NCBI RefSeq assembly: GCF_003852535.1
Contig: NZ_QAJP01000007.1
Span: 1 to 64,000 of the forward strand
Source of the DNA: Herminiimonas sp. KBW02
GTDB taxonomy: Bacteria > Pseudomonadota > Gammaproteobacteria > Burkholderiales > Burkholderiaceae_D
Direction: 5' to 3'
DNA length: 64,000 nucleotides
Position numbers and translations under genes: made by a program
The notes under the pieces: generated by a model
The model's input: the letters and a program-made list of their open reading frames with translations, nothing else
What the model was told of the DNA's origin: nothing
The model's database searches: none
Shown: positions 45,618 to 55,296 of the stretch, piece after piece
Layout of the letters: each line of letters begins with the position of its first letter
How positions within the stretch are numbered: position 1 is the stretch's first letter

Positions 45618-48488
45618 ATGCGTCATCGCGCAGCTTTTTCTGTGTCTTTTTCCGCGTTGTTGACGCTTGCCATCGGTCTGTTGATTAGTGCGTTGTTGTT
45701 TGCTTCGGTGCGTCGTCTGGAGCATGACAAGGTAGATATCGATTTCCAGCAGCAAGCAAAGGTGCGGGTAGCAGCGGTGCAGGATGGACTGGATAGTTCC
45801 ATGCGCGTGCTGACTGATATCAATCAGTTGTTCAAGACCTTTGGCACCGTTGGCCGCGAAGAATTCAAAACCTTTGTCCAGCCTTTGCTGGCACGCAATC
45901 CCTACATCCAGGCCTTTGCCTACCATCGCTACCTGTCGCATCAGGATCGTGCCGCTTATGAAGCGGAGATGCGCAAGTACATCCCGGATTTCATGATTAG
46001 CGAAATGATGGATGGCAAGCGCGTACTGGCACCCGAGCGCGCACGTTACCGTGTGGTCGATTACATCGTGCCGATGGCAGGTAATGAAGCTGCTCTCGGG
46101 TTCGATGCCGACTCCTATCACTTCCAGACAGCGGCGATGCAGCGTGCGGTGGAGACCGGACAGCCATCGGCTACCGGTCTGCTGCACCTGATACAGGAGC
46201 GCTCAACGCAGCGCGGCTTCATCGTTCTGATGCCGGTCTATAAGCAAGGTGCGGCGTTGTCGGATATCGCGTCGCGTCGCGCGGCTGTGATCGGTGATAC
46301 GGCGGCGGTGTTTCGCAGTACTGACCTGATCGCGCGCGCACTGGATACCGATGATTTGCTGCTGACTTCGCATATAGATATGGCGGTAGACGTCAGCGTC
46401 TATGCCAGCGCCGAGCACACTGAGGTGAGTCTGGTGTTTGGCAAGGGCGTGGAACCGACTCCGCGTCACGGGACATTTGGTTTGCCTGCCTGGTTGTTTT
46501 ACGACCAGCCGGAAGCCTATCAGCATGCCTTTGATGTAGCCGGTAAAACCTGGAGCATGGTGGTATCCACACCCCCCATTCTTTTCCTGAAAAACAGTAG
46601 CAGCGCCTTATGGGCGTTCCTGGTCGGCTTGTTGTTGAGTGTGGTGTCGGCGATATACCTGCAACTGATCGTTGACAGGTCGCGTCGTATCCAATTGCTG
46701 GTGGATGACCGGACTGCGCAGTTACGCACCGTGAATGATGACCTGATCGCTGATATTGCAGCACGCAAGCATGCGGAACATGAATTGCAATTGCGCGAAC
46801 GGGCGATTGAAGCCAGCGCGAACGCCATCATCATTGCACGCGCATCGGCACCGGATTACCCGCTTGAATACGTCAATCCGGCTTTTACACGAATTACCGG
46901 TTATTCGCCGGAAGAAGCACTCGGCCGGAATATCGGTTTCCTGTGGGGCCGTGACTGGGAGCAGCCCGGGATCGAGGAGCTGCGTTCGATTGCACTGGAG
47001 AAGCGCGAAGGACATGCGGTGCTGCGCAATTACCGCAAGGATGGTGCCTTGTTCTGGAGCGATTTATACATTGCCCCGGTCAAGGACGATACCGGTGTAG
47101 TCAGTCACTTTGTGGTTGCCTTGTACGATATTACTGCGACCAAGCGTTATGAATCGGAGCTGGAGTTCCAGACCAATCGCGATGCACTGACGGGGCTCGC
47201 CAATCGCAGCCTGTTGCGTGACCGCCTGAGCCAGGCCATCTCCTACGCGCATCGCTACAATCATCCGATCTGGATTGCCTTCGTTGATCTGGATCGCTTC
47301 AAGTTCGTCAATGACACACTAGGCCATCAGGCCGGTGATATTTTGCTGAAAGCGATTGCCGAACGTCTGCAAGGTGCGGTGCGCGATACCGATACGGTGT
47401 CACGCATGGGTGGTGATGAATTCGTACTGATCCTGCCGGAGCGCGCGGATGCCGGTTTGTCGACCGGTATCGTGCAACGCATCATGGATGGTATTGCGCA
47501 GCCGCTGACGATCGAAGGACATGAGTTCTTTATCAGCGGCAGTATAGGCGTCGCGGTTTATCCGAACGATGGCGTAACACCGGAAGAGCTGATCAAGCAT
47601 GCCGACATCGCGATGTATCGCGCCAAGGAAACCGGGCGTAACAATTTCCAGTTCTATACCTCGGCCATGAACGAGCGCGCCCTGGAGCGCTTGCGTCTGG
47701 AAGGCGATTTACGCAATGCATTGGAGCGCGGCGAATTCATTCTGCATTACCAGCCACAACTTGATTTACATAACGGGAAAATTGTCGGCGTCGAAGCGCT
47801 GATACGCTGGCAGCATCCGGAACTGGGCATGATCCCGCCGATGCGCTTTATTGGTCTGGCGGAAGAGACTGGTTTGATCGTGCCTATCGGTGCCTGGGTG
47901 ATACGTGAAGCATGTCGCCAGAATAAGGTCTGGCAAGAGCATGGATTAGGTTCCTTGCGTATGTCGGTTAATTTGTCGGCACGTCAGTTTGCGCAGCAGG
48001 ATTTGCTGGAATCGATCGCACAGGCGCTGGCCGAAACGCAGTTGCCGCCGCAATGCCTGGAAATCGAATTGACCGAAAGCCTGGTTATGGCTGACGTTGA
48101 TCATGCGATCGGTATCTTGCGCGAATTGAAGGCGCTGGGCGTACAACTATCGATTGATGACTTTGGTACCGGTTACTCCAGCCTGTCCTATCTCAAGCGT
48201 TTCCCTATTGATGTGCTGAAGATTGATCGCTCCTTCGTCAACGATATTACGACAGATCCGGATGACGCTGCGATTGTGGCCTCGATCATCTCACTGGCCC
48301 ACAGCTTGCGTCTGACAGTGATTGCGGAAGGCGTGGAAACCGAAGAGCAACTGGCGTATTTGCAACAGCACGGCTGCGATCAGATCCAGGGTTACTTCTT
48401 CAGCCGGCCTATCACTGCCGATGCATTGGAAGTCATGCTGAAAGACGACCGGCGTTTGCAGGTGGATACACACGGCTCCCTGATCTGA
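45618..48488 (+). CDS. CHASE-PAS-GGDEF-EAL membrane sensor
   Basis: A 956-residue inner-membrane protein for c-di-GMP turnover. The order is: helix 1 (about 8-30), a periplasmic CHASE-type sensor (about 75-300, with [10 protein letters not shown]), helix 2 (about 330-350), PAS (about 395-500, [14 protein letters not shown]), a GGDEF domain with GGDEF at 598-602, and an EAL domain with EAL at 726-728, [19 protein letters not shown] and [14 protein letters not shown] lies five residues before GGDEF as inhibitory site. Both enzymes look intact, so it may be bifunctional. ATG 45618 is used; TTG 45615 is the longer alternative. Confidence 0.93.
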   Translation: MRHRAAFSVSFSALLTLAIGLLISALLFASVRRLEHDKVDIDFQQQAKVRVAAVQDGLDSSMRVLTDINQLFKTFGTVGREEFKTFVQPLLARNPYIQAFAYHRYLSHQDRAAYEAEMRKYIPDFMISEMMDGKRVLAPERARYRVVDYIVPMAGNEAALGFDADSYHFQTAAMQRAVETGQPSATGLLHLIQERSTQRGFIVLMPVYKQGAALSDIASRRAAVIGDTAAVFRSTDLIARALDTDDLLLTSHIDMAVDVSVYASAEHTEVSLVFGKGVEPTPRHGTFGLPAWLFYDQPEAYQHAFDVAGKTWSMVVSTPPILFLKNSSSALWAFLVGLLLSVVSAIYLQLIVDRSRRIQLLVDDRTAQLRTVNDDLIADIAARKHAEHELQLRERAIEASANAIIIARASAPDYPLEYVNPAFTRITGYSPEEALGRNIGFLWGRDWEQPGIEELRSIALEKREGHAVLRNYRKDGALFWSDLYIAPVKDDTGVVSHFVVALYDITATKRYESELEFQTNRDALTGLANRSLLRDRLSQAISYAHRYNHPIWIAFVDLDRFKFVNDTLGHQAGDILLKAIAERLQGAVRDTDTVSRMGGDEFVLILPERADAGLSTGIVQRIMDGIAQPLTIEGHEFFISGSIGVAVYPNDGVTPEELIKHADIAMYRAKETGRNNFQFYTSAMNERALERLRLEGDLRNALERGEFILHYQPQLDLHNGKIVGVEALIRWQHPELGMIPPMRFIGLAEETGLIVPIGAWVIREACRQNKVWQEHGLGSLRMSVNLSARQFAQQDLLESIAQALAETQLPPQCLEIELTESLVMADVDHAIGILRELKALGVQLSIDDFGTGYSSLSYLKRFPIDVLKIDRSFVNDITTDPDDAAIVASIISLAHSLRLTVIAEGVETEEQLAYLQQHGCDQIQGYFFSRPITADALEVMLKDDRRLQVDTHGSLI

Positions 48489-48497
48489 TCAGTCAGA

Positions 48498-49874
48498 TTA
48501 ATTAATACGTTTGGGGGCGATGTATTCAGGCAGCTCGCCTGGTTTCCGGTTTGCGTACCAGGTGATGAGCGCGATGCTGCGCCACACGCTGTTGAGCTGG
48601 CGGTAACCAACGTTGCTGACGATGGCGACCAGTATCAAGGTGCAGATATCGCTGGTTTTTGGATACAAGTGAAAAGCCCTTTCTTCCAGTAGCAAGCCGG
48701 ACGCCGATAGCAAGATGCCCAGCGCGATCATAACGGACAGGAAGGCAAAACATGCCGGCCATGATATGACTCCGCTGGCCAGACCCGCCAGCAGAAAAAT
48801 ATAAGCCAGGCATTCCATTAGCGGTCCGACTAATTCAAACAGCAGCAAAAATGGAAATGCGAGACGTCCTGCGCTGCCGCTGTTTCTGCCAAACAGCAAG
48901 CCCATATTCTGACTCAGGCTGTCTGCCACACCCTGTTGGCTACGCATGCAATCAGTTTTCAACGCAGAGAAACTATCCGGCATCTGTTGCCAGCAAATCG
49001 GGTCGGCAATAAAACGTATGCGATAGGCCTGCTGCTTTTGTCGCATGACTCTGTGCATGCGTGTAATCAATTCCATCCCTGCGATATGAGCGCCCCGGCT
49101 AAACGCACCGGCCGCAATCACCGCTTCCTTGCGCAGCAACATCATGCCGGCAGGTGCGATTAGCATGCTATTTAGCATAGACCATCCTAATGATGCATAC
49201 AGCTGGATACGCAATTGATCAACCATCTTCAACAGTGCGGACCAGCGCTTCGGCAAACCGGTCTCTGGTGATGCTGCGCGTGCTGCGGCAACGCTGGCAA
49301 TCACGCGATGATCATTGAGGAAGGGCGTCGCCAGATATTGCAGGCTGTCGCGTCGTACTTGCGTATCAACACCCATGCTGCAAAACAATGGATAGCGTGA
49401 AGCATTGATGCCGGCATTCAAGGCGTCTGCAGTCCCGCCGTATTCCTTGTCGATCACACGCAAGTGTGGATAGCGGCTGGAGCGATAGATGCATTTCACC
49501 GCCTGTGTTTTTAATTGCACACGATAGGCTTCCGGGAATGGATGCAGGTCGTATGCGGTAATCAGAGCTTGCAGGCTGCTATCTTGTGCGCTGTCGTTAA
49601 TGACGATGACTTCAAACTTGCTGTAGTCGAGGTGTAACAAGGCTTGCGTCGCTTGCAGGATGTTGGCGGTGTACTCGTGTATCGGTAGCAGGACGCTGAT
49701 CGGTGGTTCCAGTTCTGAATGCAGATAGGGCAGGTCGGTCAGTATCTTGCTTTGTTCGGCATCGTGCATGCGCACTACTGCCAGGATATGCAGGAGGAAG
49801 TAGCCGAGATGGTAGATGATGACGTAGGCGAAGATGGCCCATGCGATGCCATAAGTCAGTGCGGACAGGCTCAT
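48498..49874 (-). CDS. Membrane glycosyltransferase family 2
   Basis: A 458-residue protein. Helix 1 (about 5-30) precedes a GT-A domain with PPISVLLPIHEYTANI, VIVINDSAQDSS and a later MGVDTQVRRD, where the D-x-D-like pair lies. A Gln/Arg-rich QQGVADSLSQNMG region and four helices follow. The layout resembles processive synthases such as PgaC or BcsA-like enzymes, but the Q(Q/R)xRW motif is not clearly conserved, so a non-processive or different polysaccharide role is possible. ATG 49874 overlaps the HEAT gene stop by four bases. The frame extension to 50018 is rejected. Confidence 0.82.
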   Translation of the reverse strand: MSLSALTYGIAWAIFAYVIIYHLGYFLLHILAVVRMHDAEQSKILTDLPYLHSELEPPISVLLPIHEYTANILQATQALLHLDYSKFEVIVINDSAQDSSLQALITAYDLHPFPEAYRVQLKTQAVKCIYRSSRYPHLRVIDKEYGGTADALNAGINASRYPLFCSMGVDTQVRRDSLQYLATPFLNDHRVIASVAAARAASPETGLPKRWSALLKMVDQLRIQLYASLGWSMLNSMLIAPAGMMLLRKEAVIAAGAFSRGAHIAGMELITRMHRVMRQKQQAYRIRFIADPICWQQMPDSFSALKTDCMRSQQGVADSLSQNMGLLFGRNSGSAGRLAFPFLLLFELVGPLMECLAYIFLLAGLASGVISWPACFAFLSVMIALGILLSASGLLLEERAFHLYPKTSDICTLILVAIVSNVGYRQLNSVWRSIALITWYANRKPGELPEYIAPKRIN

Positions 49875-50968
49875 AAGGTTTGTCTTTCTGCGATGGCCTG
49901 GCTCAGCATGTCGCGTGCAAAGCGATCCGACAGGTTGTTTCTCAATAATTCGATTTCGGTCATGCTGAGGAAGGGGATGCCGACCAGCGATTGTGCCGCG
50001 CGATAACGCACCCACCACTCGGCGTCGGCCAGTAGTGGAATCAAACGATTCACGTCCGGATGCTCACCTATGCGTCCTATGACTTTGGCGGCCTGTCCGC
50101 GCACGCGCCAGTCAGGATGTTGCAGATGCGGGCGTATATGCGGCAGCAGGCTGGCATCGCTGGCGATGCGCAGCGCGGCGATGATGATGTCGGTGTCATT
50201 GTCCTGATCCAGCAGTTTCAGGATGGCGGTGTGGGATAGCGGTAATTGCAGTGCTTCGATCAGGCGCAGGGCGCGTACCAGATGTGCGGCGCGTATTTCC
50301 TCCGCTGCTTCCAGCAAAGGCAACATAAAGGCCGCGTGTGCCGGTTGCAGTATGCCGGCGATATGTGTGATCGCCCAGTCATTGCGTGCCAGCATCAGCG
50401 GCGTCAATTGTTGCGCAGCCGCCGCAGCATCGATTTGTACCAGCGCCTGGAAGGCATGGATGGCGGTCGCGTTGTCGGCGGCCATGGTTTGCAGTACTAG
50501 CGCATCCCACGATGCATGATCGCGCAGATGTCCGAGCGTCAATGTGGCGAGCAGGCATTCGACGCGTTTGCCGCGCGTCAGGAAGCGACGCGAGTAGCGA
50601 TCAGCACCGACCGAGTAGGCAATGGCGATCAGGTTCTCTGCTGCTTCATTGCTGCTGGCGCTGCGCATCAGCTGATTCCACAACTTCAGGAAATAGACGC
50701 GCTCATGCCGCGCGACCATAGGCAATACCGTCGCCACCGACGATTGCAGTGAACTGAGTAATAAAGGACGCCAGACCGCGAGGAAAGAACGCTCCGCTTG
50801 CGTGCGCCGCCTGAGCGTGTAGCGCAGGTAAGCCAGCAACAGAATCAGCACCAGGCTTAAAGCGATCGCGCCTATGCCTAGCCAGGCAGCGAACAGGGGA
50901 TGGGAAAGAAGGTCGGGCACTAGCAGACTGCTTTGTGTATGGTGATCGCTGCAGCTGCGATCAGACAT
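49871..50968 (-). CDS. HEAT-repeat protein with N-terminal membrane anchor
   Basis: A 365-residue protein with one hydrophobic helix (about 29-51, WLGIGAIALSLVLILLLAYLRY) and a long helical-repeat body. HEAT-like units are recognisable near the C-terminus, for example HLQHPDWRVRGQAAKVIGRIGEHPDVNRLIPLLADAEWWVRYRAAQSL. It should be a membrane-anchored protein scaffold. Its stop overlaps the start of the glycosyltransferase gene (ATGA), so the two are made together. The start is uncertain: ATG 50968 gives the shortest sensible form, but the frame is open to 51223. Confidence 0.75.
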   Translation of the reverse strand: MSDRSCSDHHTQSSLLVPDLLSHPLFAAWLGIGAIALSLVLILLLAYLRYTLRRRTQAERSFLAVWRPLLLSSLQSSVATVLPMVARHERVYFLKLWNQLMRSASSNEAAENLIAIAYSVGADRYSRRFLTRGKRVECLLATLTLGHLRDHASWDALVLQTMAADNATAIHAFQALVQIDAAAAAQQLTPLMLARNDWAITHIAGILQPAHAAFMLPLLEAAEEIRAAHLVRALRLIEALQLPLSHTAILKLLDQDNDTDIIIAALRIASDASLLPHIRPHLQHPDWRVRGQAAKVIGRIGEHPDVNRLIPLLADAEWWVRYRAAQSLVGIPFLSMTEIELLRNNLSDRFARDMLSQAIAERQTL

Positions 50969-51257
50969 TGGGTTTGTGTGACATGTGCGTGCACTGTGCG
51001 GGTAACAGCTGGCGTGATATCCATGTCGGCCTCGTGTTGCATTTGGGAATTTTATTATTGTAATGCCGATTTCATCTGCTGCATGCAGCATGGCCGCATT
51101 CAAACTACGGGATGAATGGACGTCATCGGATTCGACGCTTTTGCACAACAGTTGATGTTTGTGCGACAAGTTTGGGAGTGCTTCCTGCAAGCGGAACTGT
51201 GTGTGTAGGTATCCGTCTGGCATGTAATAATCACGGTCTCACATCACACTTCACACT

Positions 51258-52682
51258 ATGCGAATTCCACCACGTCTGCCGCTTGCCCTCAGCCTGATTT
51301 TTTCCTTAGTCGCTCCGTTTGCCGCGTATGCCGCACAGGGTCTGCCACCTGTCGTGAGTGATGCGCTCAAACGTAGTGCGATACCACAAAGCGCAGTGGG
51401 TACTTACGTGCAGGAAGTATCCGGACAGGCACCGTGGATCGCAGTGAACGAAACGACAGGTTTTAATCCGGCCTCGACCATGAAGCTGGTGACCAGCGAT
51501 GCCGCGCTCGAATTGCTGGGGCCGACTTTCAACTGGAAGACGCAGGCGTATATGACAGGCACGCTGAACGGCGATGTGCTGGACGGCGACCTGATCATCA
51601 AGGGCAGCGGCGACCCCAAGCTGGTGACAGAAAACTTTTGGCAATTCCTGCGCAAGATACGCGCAGCTGGTATCCGCGAGATACGCGGCAATCTGATTCT
51701 GGATCGCAGCATATTTGAAGACATGCCGTATGACGCGGCGCAGTTCGATGGCGATCCGTTGAAGCCATATAACGCCGGGCCGGATGCGCTGCTGCTGAAT
51801 TACAAAGTATTCGCTTTCCACTTCCTGCCGAATCCGGCGCGCAACCAGGTCGATATCAGCGTCGATCCGCCGGTGGCAACTTATCCGGTGATGGTGCCTG
51901 CGCTGACGAACGGCCCCTGTGCCGACTGGCAGGGCAAGCTGATGCCGACCATGGGCCGGGTCAGTACAAATTTTGCTGGCAGCTACTCTGCCAGCTGTGG
52001 CGAAAAGACCTGGTATTTGCATCCTTACCTGATGAGCCACAGCGAATATTTCGGCGTGGTGTTCCGTCAGCTGTGGGCTGATGTCGGTGGTGTGTTCAAC
52101 GGTGCGGTAAATAATGGACAGTTAACACCGACGGCGCGTCTTGTTACCGAGTGGCAGTCCACCAGCTTGCCGGAAGTGATACGCGACATTAACAAGTACA
52201 GCAATAACGTGATGGCGCGCCAACTGTTGTTGACGGTAGCGGCTGACGTATTGAAAGTACCGGCATCGCCGGAGCGCGGTGCGCGTGTGGTCAAGACCTG
52301 GCTGGCGAACAAGGGCCTGGATACCTCGCAAGTTGTGATCGAAAACGGTTCGGGTTTGTCGCGTACCGAGCGTATTCCTGTCGGTGTGATGGGGCGCATG
52401 CTGGTCAGCACCTTCCAGTCGCCGACCATGCCTGAATTCATGTCGTCACTACCGCTGGTCGGCTATGACGGCACCATGCGCAGACGCCTGACCAAGCAGA
52501 CCGTGGCGGGGCGTGCACATATCAAGACCGGTACACTGAACGATGTGCGTGCGATCGCTGGCTATGTGCTGGCGGCATCCGGCAAACGCTATGCAGTGGT
52601 ATGCATCATCAACCATCCGAATGCGGCGAACGGACAGGCGGCGCATGACGCTTTGCTGCAGTGGATCTACGAAAACGGTTGA
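51258..52682 (+). CDS. dacB: D-alanyl-D-alanine carboxypeptidase/endopeptidase (PBP4 type)
   Basis: A 474-residue periplasmic peptidoglycan hydrolase that trims stem peptides and cuts cross-links. A signal peptide (RIPPRLPLALSLIFSLVAPFAAYA) is followed by the penicillin-binding fold with STMK in NPASTMKLVT near residue 75, SNN in KYSNNVMARQLL near residue 313, and KTG in HIKTGTLND near residue 420. The large insertion between the first two motifs is typical of class C PBPs. No ribosome site is evident before the ATG. It is divergent from the HEAT gene and ends at a terminator. Confidence 0.93.
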   Translation: MRIPPRLPLALSLIFSLVAPFAAYAAQGLPPVVSDALKRSAIPQSAVGTYVQEVSGQAPWIAVNETTGFNPASTMKLVTSDAALELLGPTFNWKTQAYMTGTLNGDVLDGDLIIKGSGDPKLVTENFWQFLRKIRAAGIREIRGNLILDRSIFEDMPYDAAQFDGDPLKPYNAGPDALLLNYKVFAFHFLPNPARNQVDISVDPPVATYPVMVPALTNGPCADWQGKLMPTMGRVSTNFAGSYSASCGEKTWYLHPYLMSHSEYFGVVFRQLWADVGGVFNGAVNNGQLTPTARLVTEWQSTSLPEVIRDINKYSNNVMARQLLLTVAADVLKVPASPERGARVVKTWLANKGLDTSQVVIENGSGLSRTERIPVGVMGRMLVSTFQSPTMPEFMSSLPLVGYDGTMRRRLTKQTVAGRAHIKTGTLNDVRAIAGYVLAASGKRYAVVCIINHPNAANGQAAHDALLQWIYENG

Positions 52683-52720
52683 TACGCATCGCCACTACGA
52701 TCACTACAGTGGTCAATCAA

Positions 52721-52749
52721 GGGCACCTCATCAGGTGCCCTTTTTATTT
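52721..52749 (+). terminator. Terminator after dacB
   Basis: GGGCACCT pairs with AGGTGCCC around CATC and is followed by TTTTTATTTT. It lies 38 bases after the dacB stop. Confidence 0.88.
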
Positions 52750-52886
52750 TTCTGTCGCAGGAACAGCGTTGTCTTCAGCAGCGCTTCACTCTCGGATAAT
52801 TGCCGCTCGGCAATCATCAGAAAATATTTAACAGTTGTCAAAAATCCCTACCCAATTTTTATATTTTGATGATATCGTCTGAATCA

Positions 52887-52915
52887 AATCTGACATGTCA
52901 CAAATGTGCCAGATT
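52887..52915. promoter_or_regulatory. Inverted repeat upstream of the secreted gamma-glutamyltransferase
   Basis: AATCTGACA (52887-52895) faces TGCCAGATT (52907-52915), one mismatch in nine, with an 11-base spacer that includes the palindrome TGACATGTCA. It lies about 62-90 bases before the start, and a TATAAT at 52934-52939 follows. This is a likely regulator-binding site. Confidence 0.45.
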
Positions 52916-52976
52916 TTGTTTTGATAATAAAAATATAATTTCTGGCTGTAAAAGCCTATGCTAAGGAGAAGACACT

Positions 52977-54728
52977 ATGAGCAAAATCCGATTGCCGTTC
53001 CGTTCTGCACGCCTGGCCGGTGCCATCATGCTGGGGCTGGCTACTGCCAGTGCAGGTGCATTCGATATCACTGGCAAGTATTGCGACACACCTTCACGTT
53101 GCGTGAATCCTGCCACTACCCAGGGCATGGTCACCACGTCCAATTACCTGGCGACACAAGCAGGCCTCAAGGTGCTGCGCGATGGCGGTAATGCCATCGA
53201 TGCGGCGATTGCCGCCGCTGCGACACTGGCTGTGGTCTATCCGCAGATGACCACCATAGGCGGTGATAACTTCTGGCTGATACATAACGCAAAGACCGGC
53301 GAAATGCGCGCATTGAATGCAAGCGGTCGCGCTGGTGAAAAAGCCACCATCGATTTCTATAAACAAAAAGGCCTGAGCAAGATTCCGGCGCGTGGTTACC
53401 TGGCGGCGAATACCGTCCCTGGCGTGATCTCGGGTTGGGATGAGGCTTACCGTTACGGCAAGCAAAGCATGGGTAGCAAACTGAACTGGTCGCAACTGAT
53501 GGATAGCGCCATCGGCTATGCGCAAGATGGCTTTGCAGTCACGCCGTCGCTGACCAAGTGGGCGCAGATCAACGTCAATCCTGCTGACCAGGAATTCCGC
53601 AACCTGCAACGCTTCACCGGTTTCAAGAAAACCTATCTGAAAGCGGATGGCAGTGTGTATCAGGTCGGCGAAGTGCTCAAGCAGCCGGAGCTGGCAGCTA
53701 CCTTGCGTATGATTGCGAAGGACGGTGCGAAAGCCTTTTACCAAGGTCCTATCGCCAAAAAGATCGTGGATGAACTGCAGCGCAATGATGGCTTGCTGAC
53801 GCTGAAGGACTTCGCTAACCACAAGGCGAACTGGGTCACACCGTTGAAAGTGCCGTACCGCGACACAATGGCCTATAACCTGCCGCCGAATACACAAGGC
53901 ATGGCATCGCTGGAAATCCTGAACGTCCTGAATAACTTTGATGTCAAGAAGCTCGGTGAAGGTAGCGCCGATTACTATCACCTGATCATCGAAGCGACCA
54001 AGGAAGCGTTTGCTGATCGTGATCGATATTTGTCCGATCCTGAATTCGTAAAAATTCCTGTCGATTTCCTTCTGTCCAAACAGCACGGCATCGACCAGGC
54101 CAAACGTATACAGATGAATACAGCTGCGACTGCAGTCAAGCCACTCGATCCTAAGGGCGATACGATCTGGCTCGGCGTAGTCGACAAGGATGGCAATGCA
54201 GTGTCGCTGATCCAAAGTGTGTATCACGACTTTGGTTCGGGCATCGTGCCTGAAGGCACCGGTGTGTTGTTGCAAAACCGTGGCAGCTTCTTCTCGCTGG
54301 ATAAGCAAAACATCAATCACCTGCAACCAGGCAAGCGTACGTTCCATACCCTCAATCCTGCAATGTTGTTGAAGGATGGCAAGCCATTGCTGGTGTACGG
54401 CACGATGGGCGGTGAAGGCCAGCCACAAACACAGGCAGCGATCGTCACACGTATTGTTGACTTCGGTATGACACCGCAAGATGCGATCAACGGCCCGCGC
54501 TGGCTGCATGGCCGTACCTGGGGTGCTGCGTCGAATGACCTGAAGATAGAAGGCCGTACGCCACTGGCCGTGAGCGATGAACTGAAGAAACGCGGTCATC
54601 CTATCAATGTGGTGGAAGACTATACCGACACCATGGGACATGCCGGTGCGATCTGGATCGATCCTGCTACCAAAGTACGCTACGGTGCGACTGACCCACG
54701 CGGCGATGGTGTAGCAGCAGGTTATTGA
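52977..54728 (+). CDS. ggt: Periplasmic gamma-glutamyltransferase
   Basis: A 583-residue precursor. A signal peptide (about residues 1-28, ATASAGA) sends it to the periplasm, where it cuts itself before Thr396 (GDTIWLGVVDKDG) to make the active two-chain enzyme. It transfers or hydrolyses gamma-glutamyl groups of glutathione. The FGSGIVPEGTGVLLQNRGSFF and YGTMGGEGQPQTQ blocks form the active site. AAGGAG precedes the ATG. A second copy without signal peptide lies at 28628, so this genome separates two cell locations. It ends at a terminator. Confidence 0.92.
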   Translation: MSKIRLPFRSARLAGAIMLGLATASAGAFDITGKYCDTPSRCVNPATTQGMVTTSNYLATQAGLKVLRDGGNAIDAAIAAAATLAVVYPQMTTIGGDNFWLIHNAKTGEMRALNASGRAGEKATIDFYKQKGLSKIPARGYLAANTVPGVISGWDEAYRYGKQSMGSKLNWSQLMDSAIGYAQDGFAVTPSLTKWAQINVNPADQEFRNLQRFTGFKKTYLKADGSVYQVGEVLKQPELAATLRMIAKDGAKAFYQGPIAKKIVDELQRNDGLLTLKDFANHKANWVTPLKVPYRDTMAYNLPPNTQGMASLEILNVLNNFDVKKLGEGSADYYHLIIEATKEAFADRDRYLSDPEFVKIPVDFLLSKQHGIDQAKRIQMNTAATAVKPLDPKGDTIWLGVVDKDGNAVSLIQSVYHDFGSGIVPEGTGVLLQNRGSFFSLDKQNINHLQPGKRTFHTLNPAMLLKDGKPLLVYGTMGGEGQPQTQAAIVTRIVDFGMTPQDAINGPRWLHGRTWGAASNDLKIEGRTPLAVSDELKKRGHPINVVEDYTDTMGHAGAIWIDPATKVRYGATDPRGDGVAAGY

Positions 54729-54750
54729 TAGAGTACTGATGCAATAAAAA

Positions 54751-54780
54751 ACCGACCGCTTACAAGCGGTCGGTTTTTTT
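54751..54780 (+). terminator. Terminator after ggt
   Basis: ACCGACCGCT pairs with AGCGGTCGGT around TACA and is followed by TTTTTTT. It stands 22 bases after the ggt stop and may also serve the convergent TPM gene. Confidence 0.9.
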
Positions 54781-54795
54781 ATGCCTGCGAAAAAA

Positions 54796-55296
54796 TCAAA
54801 GCAGTATGGGTTTGTTCGACAACTGATTCGGCTGAGTGCCGTTTTCCGGGAAGTACTCTTGCAAGGCGGCGTTCAGTTGCTCTATTCCGGCGATAACGCT
54901 GTCATGATATTCGCCTTTAGCGAAACCGCTGGTCATCGTTTTGCAGACTGCATGCCAGTGATGTTGCGGGATCACGCGTGAAATGCCGCGGTCCGCCACG
55001 ATCTCCACCTGATGATCGGCCAGCTCGATGTAAATCAGGATGCCTGAATTTTCTTCGGTATCCCAGATGCGGTAATGCGAAAACAATTCATGAGCGCGTT
55101 GCCTGGAACTGATGCCTGCGACGATGGCAGAGAGTTCCAGTGCAGGTTCGACGATCAGGCGTATTTCGGCACGATGTACGGCTTCACCTGCGGTAATGGC
55201 TTTCTGGATCGCTGTCAGCGTCGCGCATGGAAAGGCTTTTTTGCCGCTGTAACGCGTCGTGCACAGGTGCCGCAGTGCGCGTGTAAATTTATTCAT
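54796..55296 (-). CDS. TPM-domain protein, second copy
   Basis: A 166-residue TPM-fold protein, probably cytoplasmic or membrane-associated, since there is no signal peptide. SHYRIWDTEENSGILIYIELADHQVEIVADRGISRVIPQHHW is the TPM core and resembles its neighbour. Its ATG at 55296 shares one base with the stop of the YgcG-like gene (TAATG), so they are coupled. The TTG at 55302 would add two residues. Function unknown; it lies downstream of lemA and the first TPM gene. Confidence 0.82.
   Translation of the reverse strand: MNKFTRALRHLCTTRYSGKKAFPCATLTAIQKAITAGEAVHRAEIRLIVEPALELSAIVAGISSRQRAHELFSHYRIWDTEENSGILIYIELADHQVEIVADRGISRVIPQHHWHAVCKTMTSGFAKGEYHDSVIAGIEQLNAALQEYFPENGTQPNQLSNKPILL

Noticed and set aside
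53094-54641. 515-residue minus-strand frame
   Set aside because: Antisense to secreted ggt; composition (many His, Arg, Cys, Gln) does not resemble a real protein.
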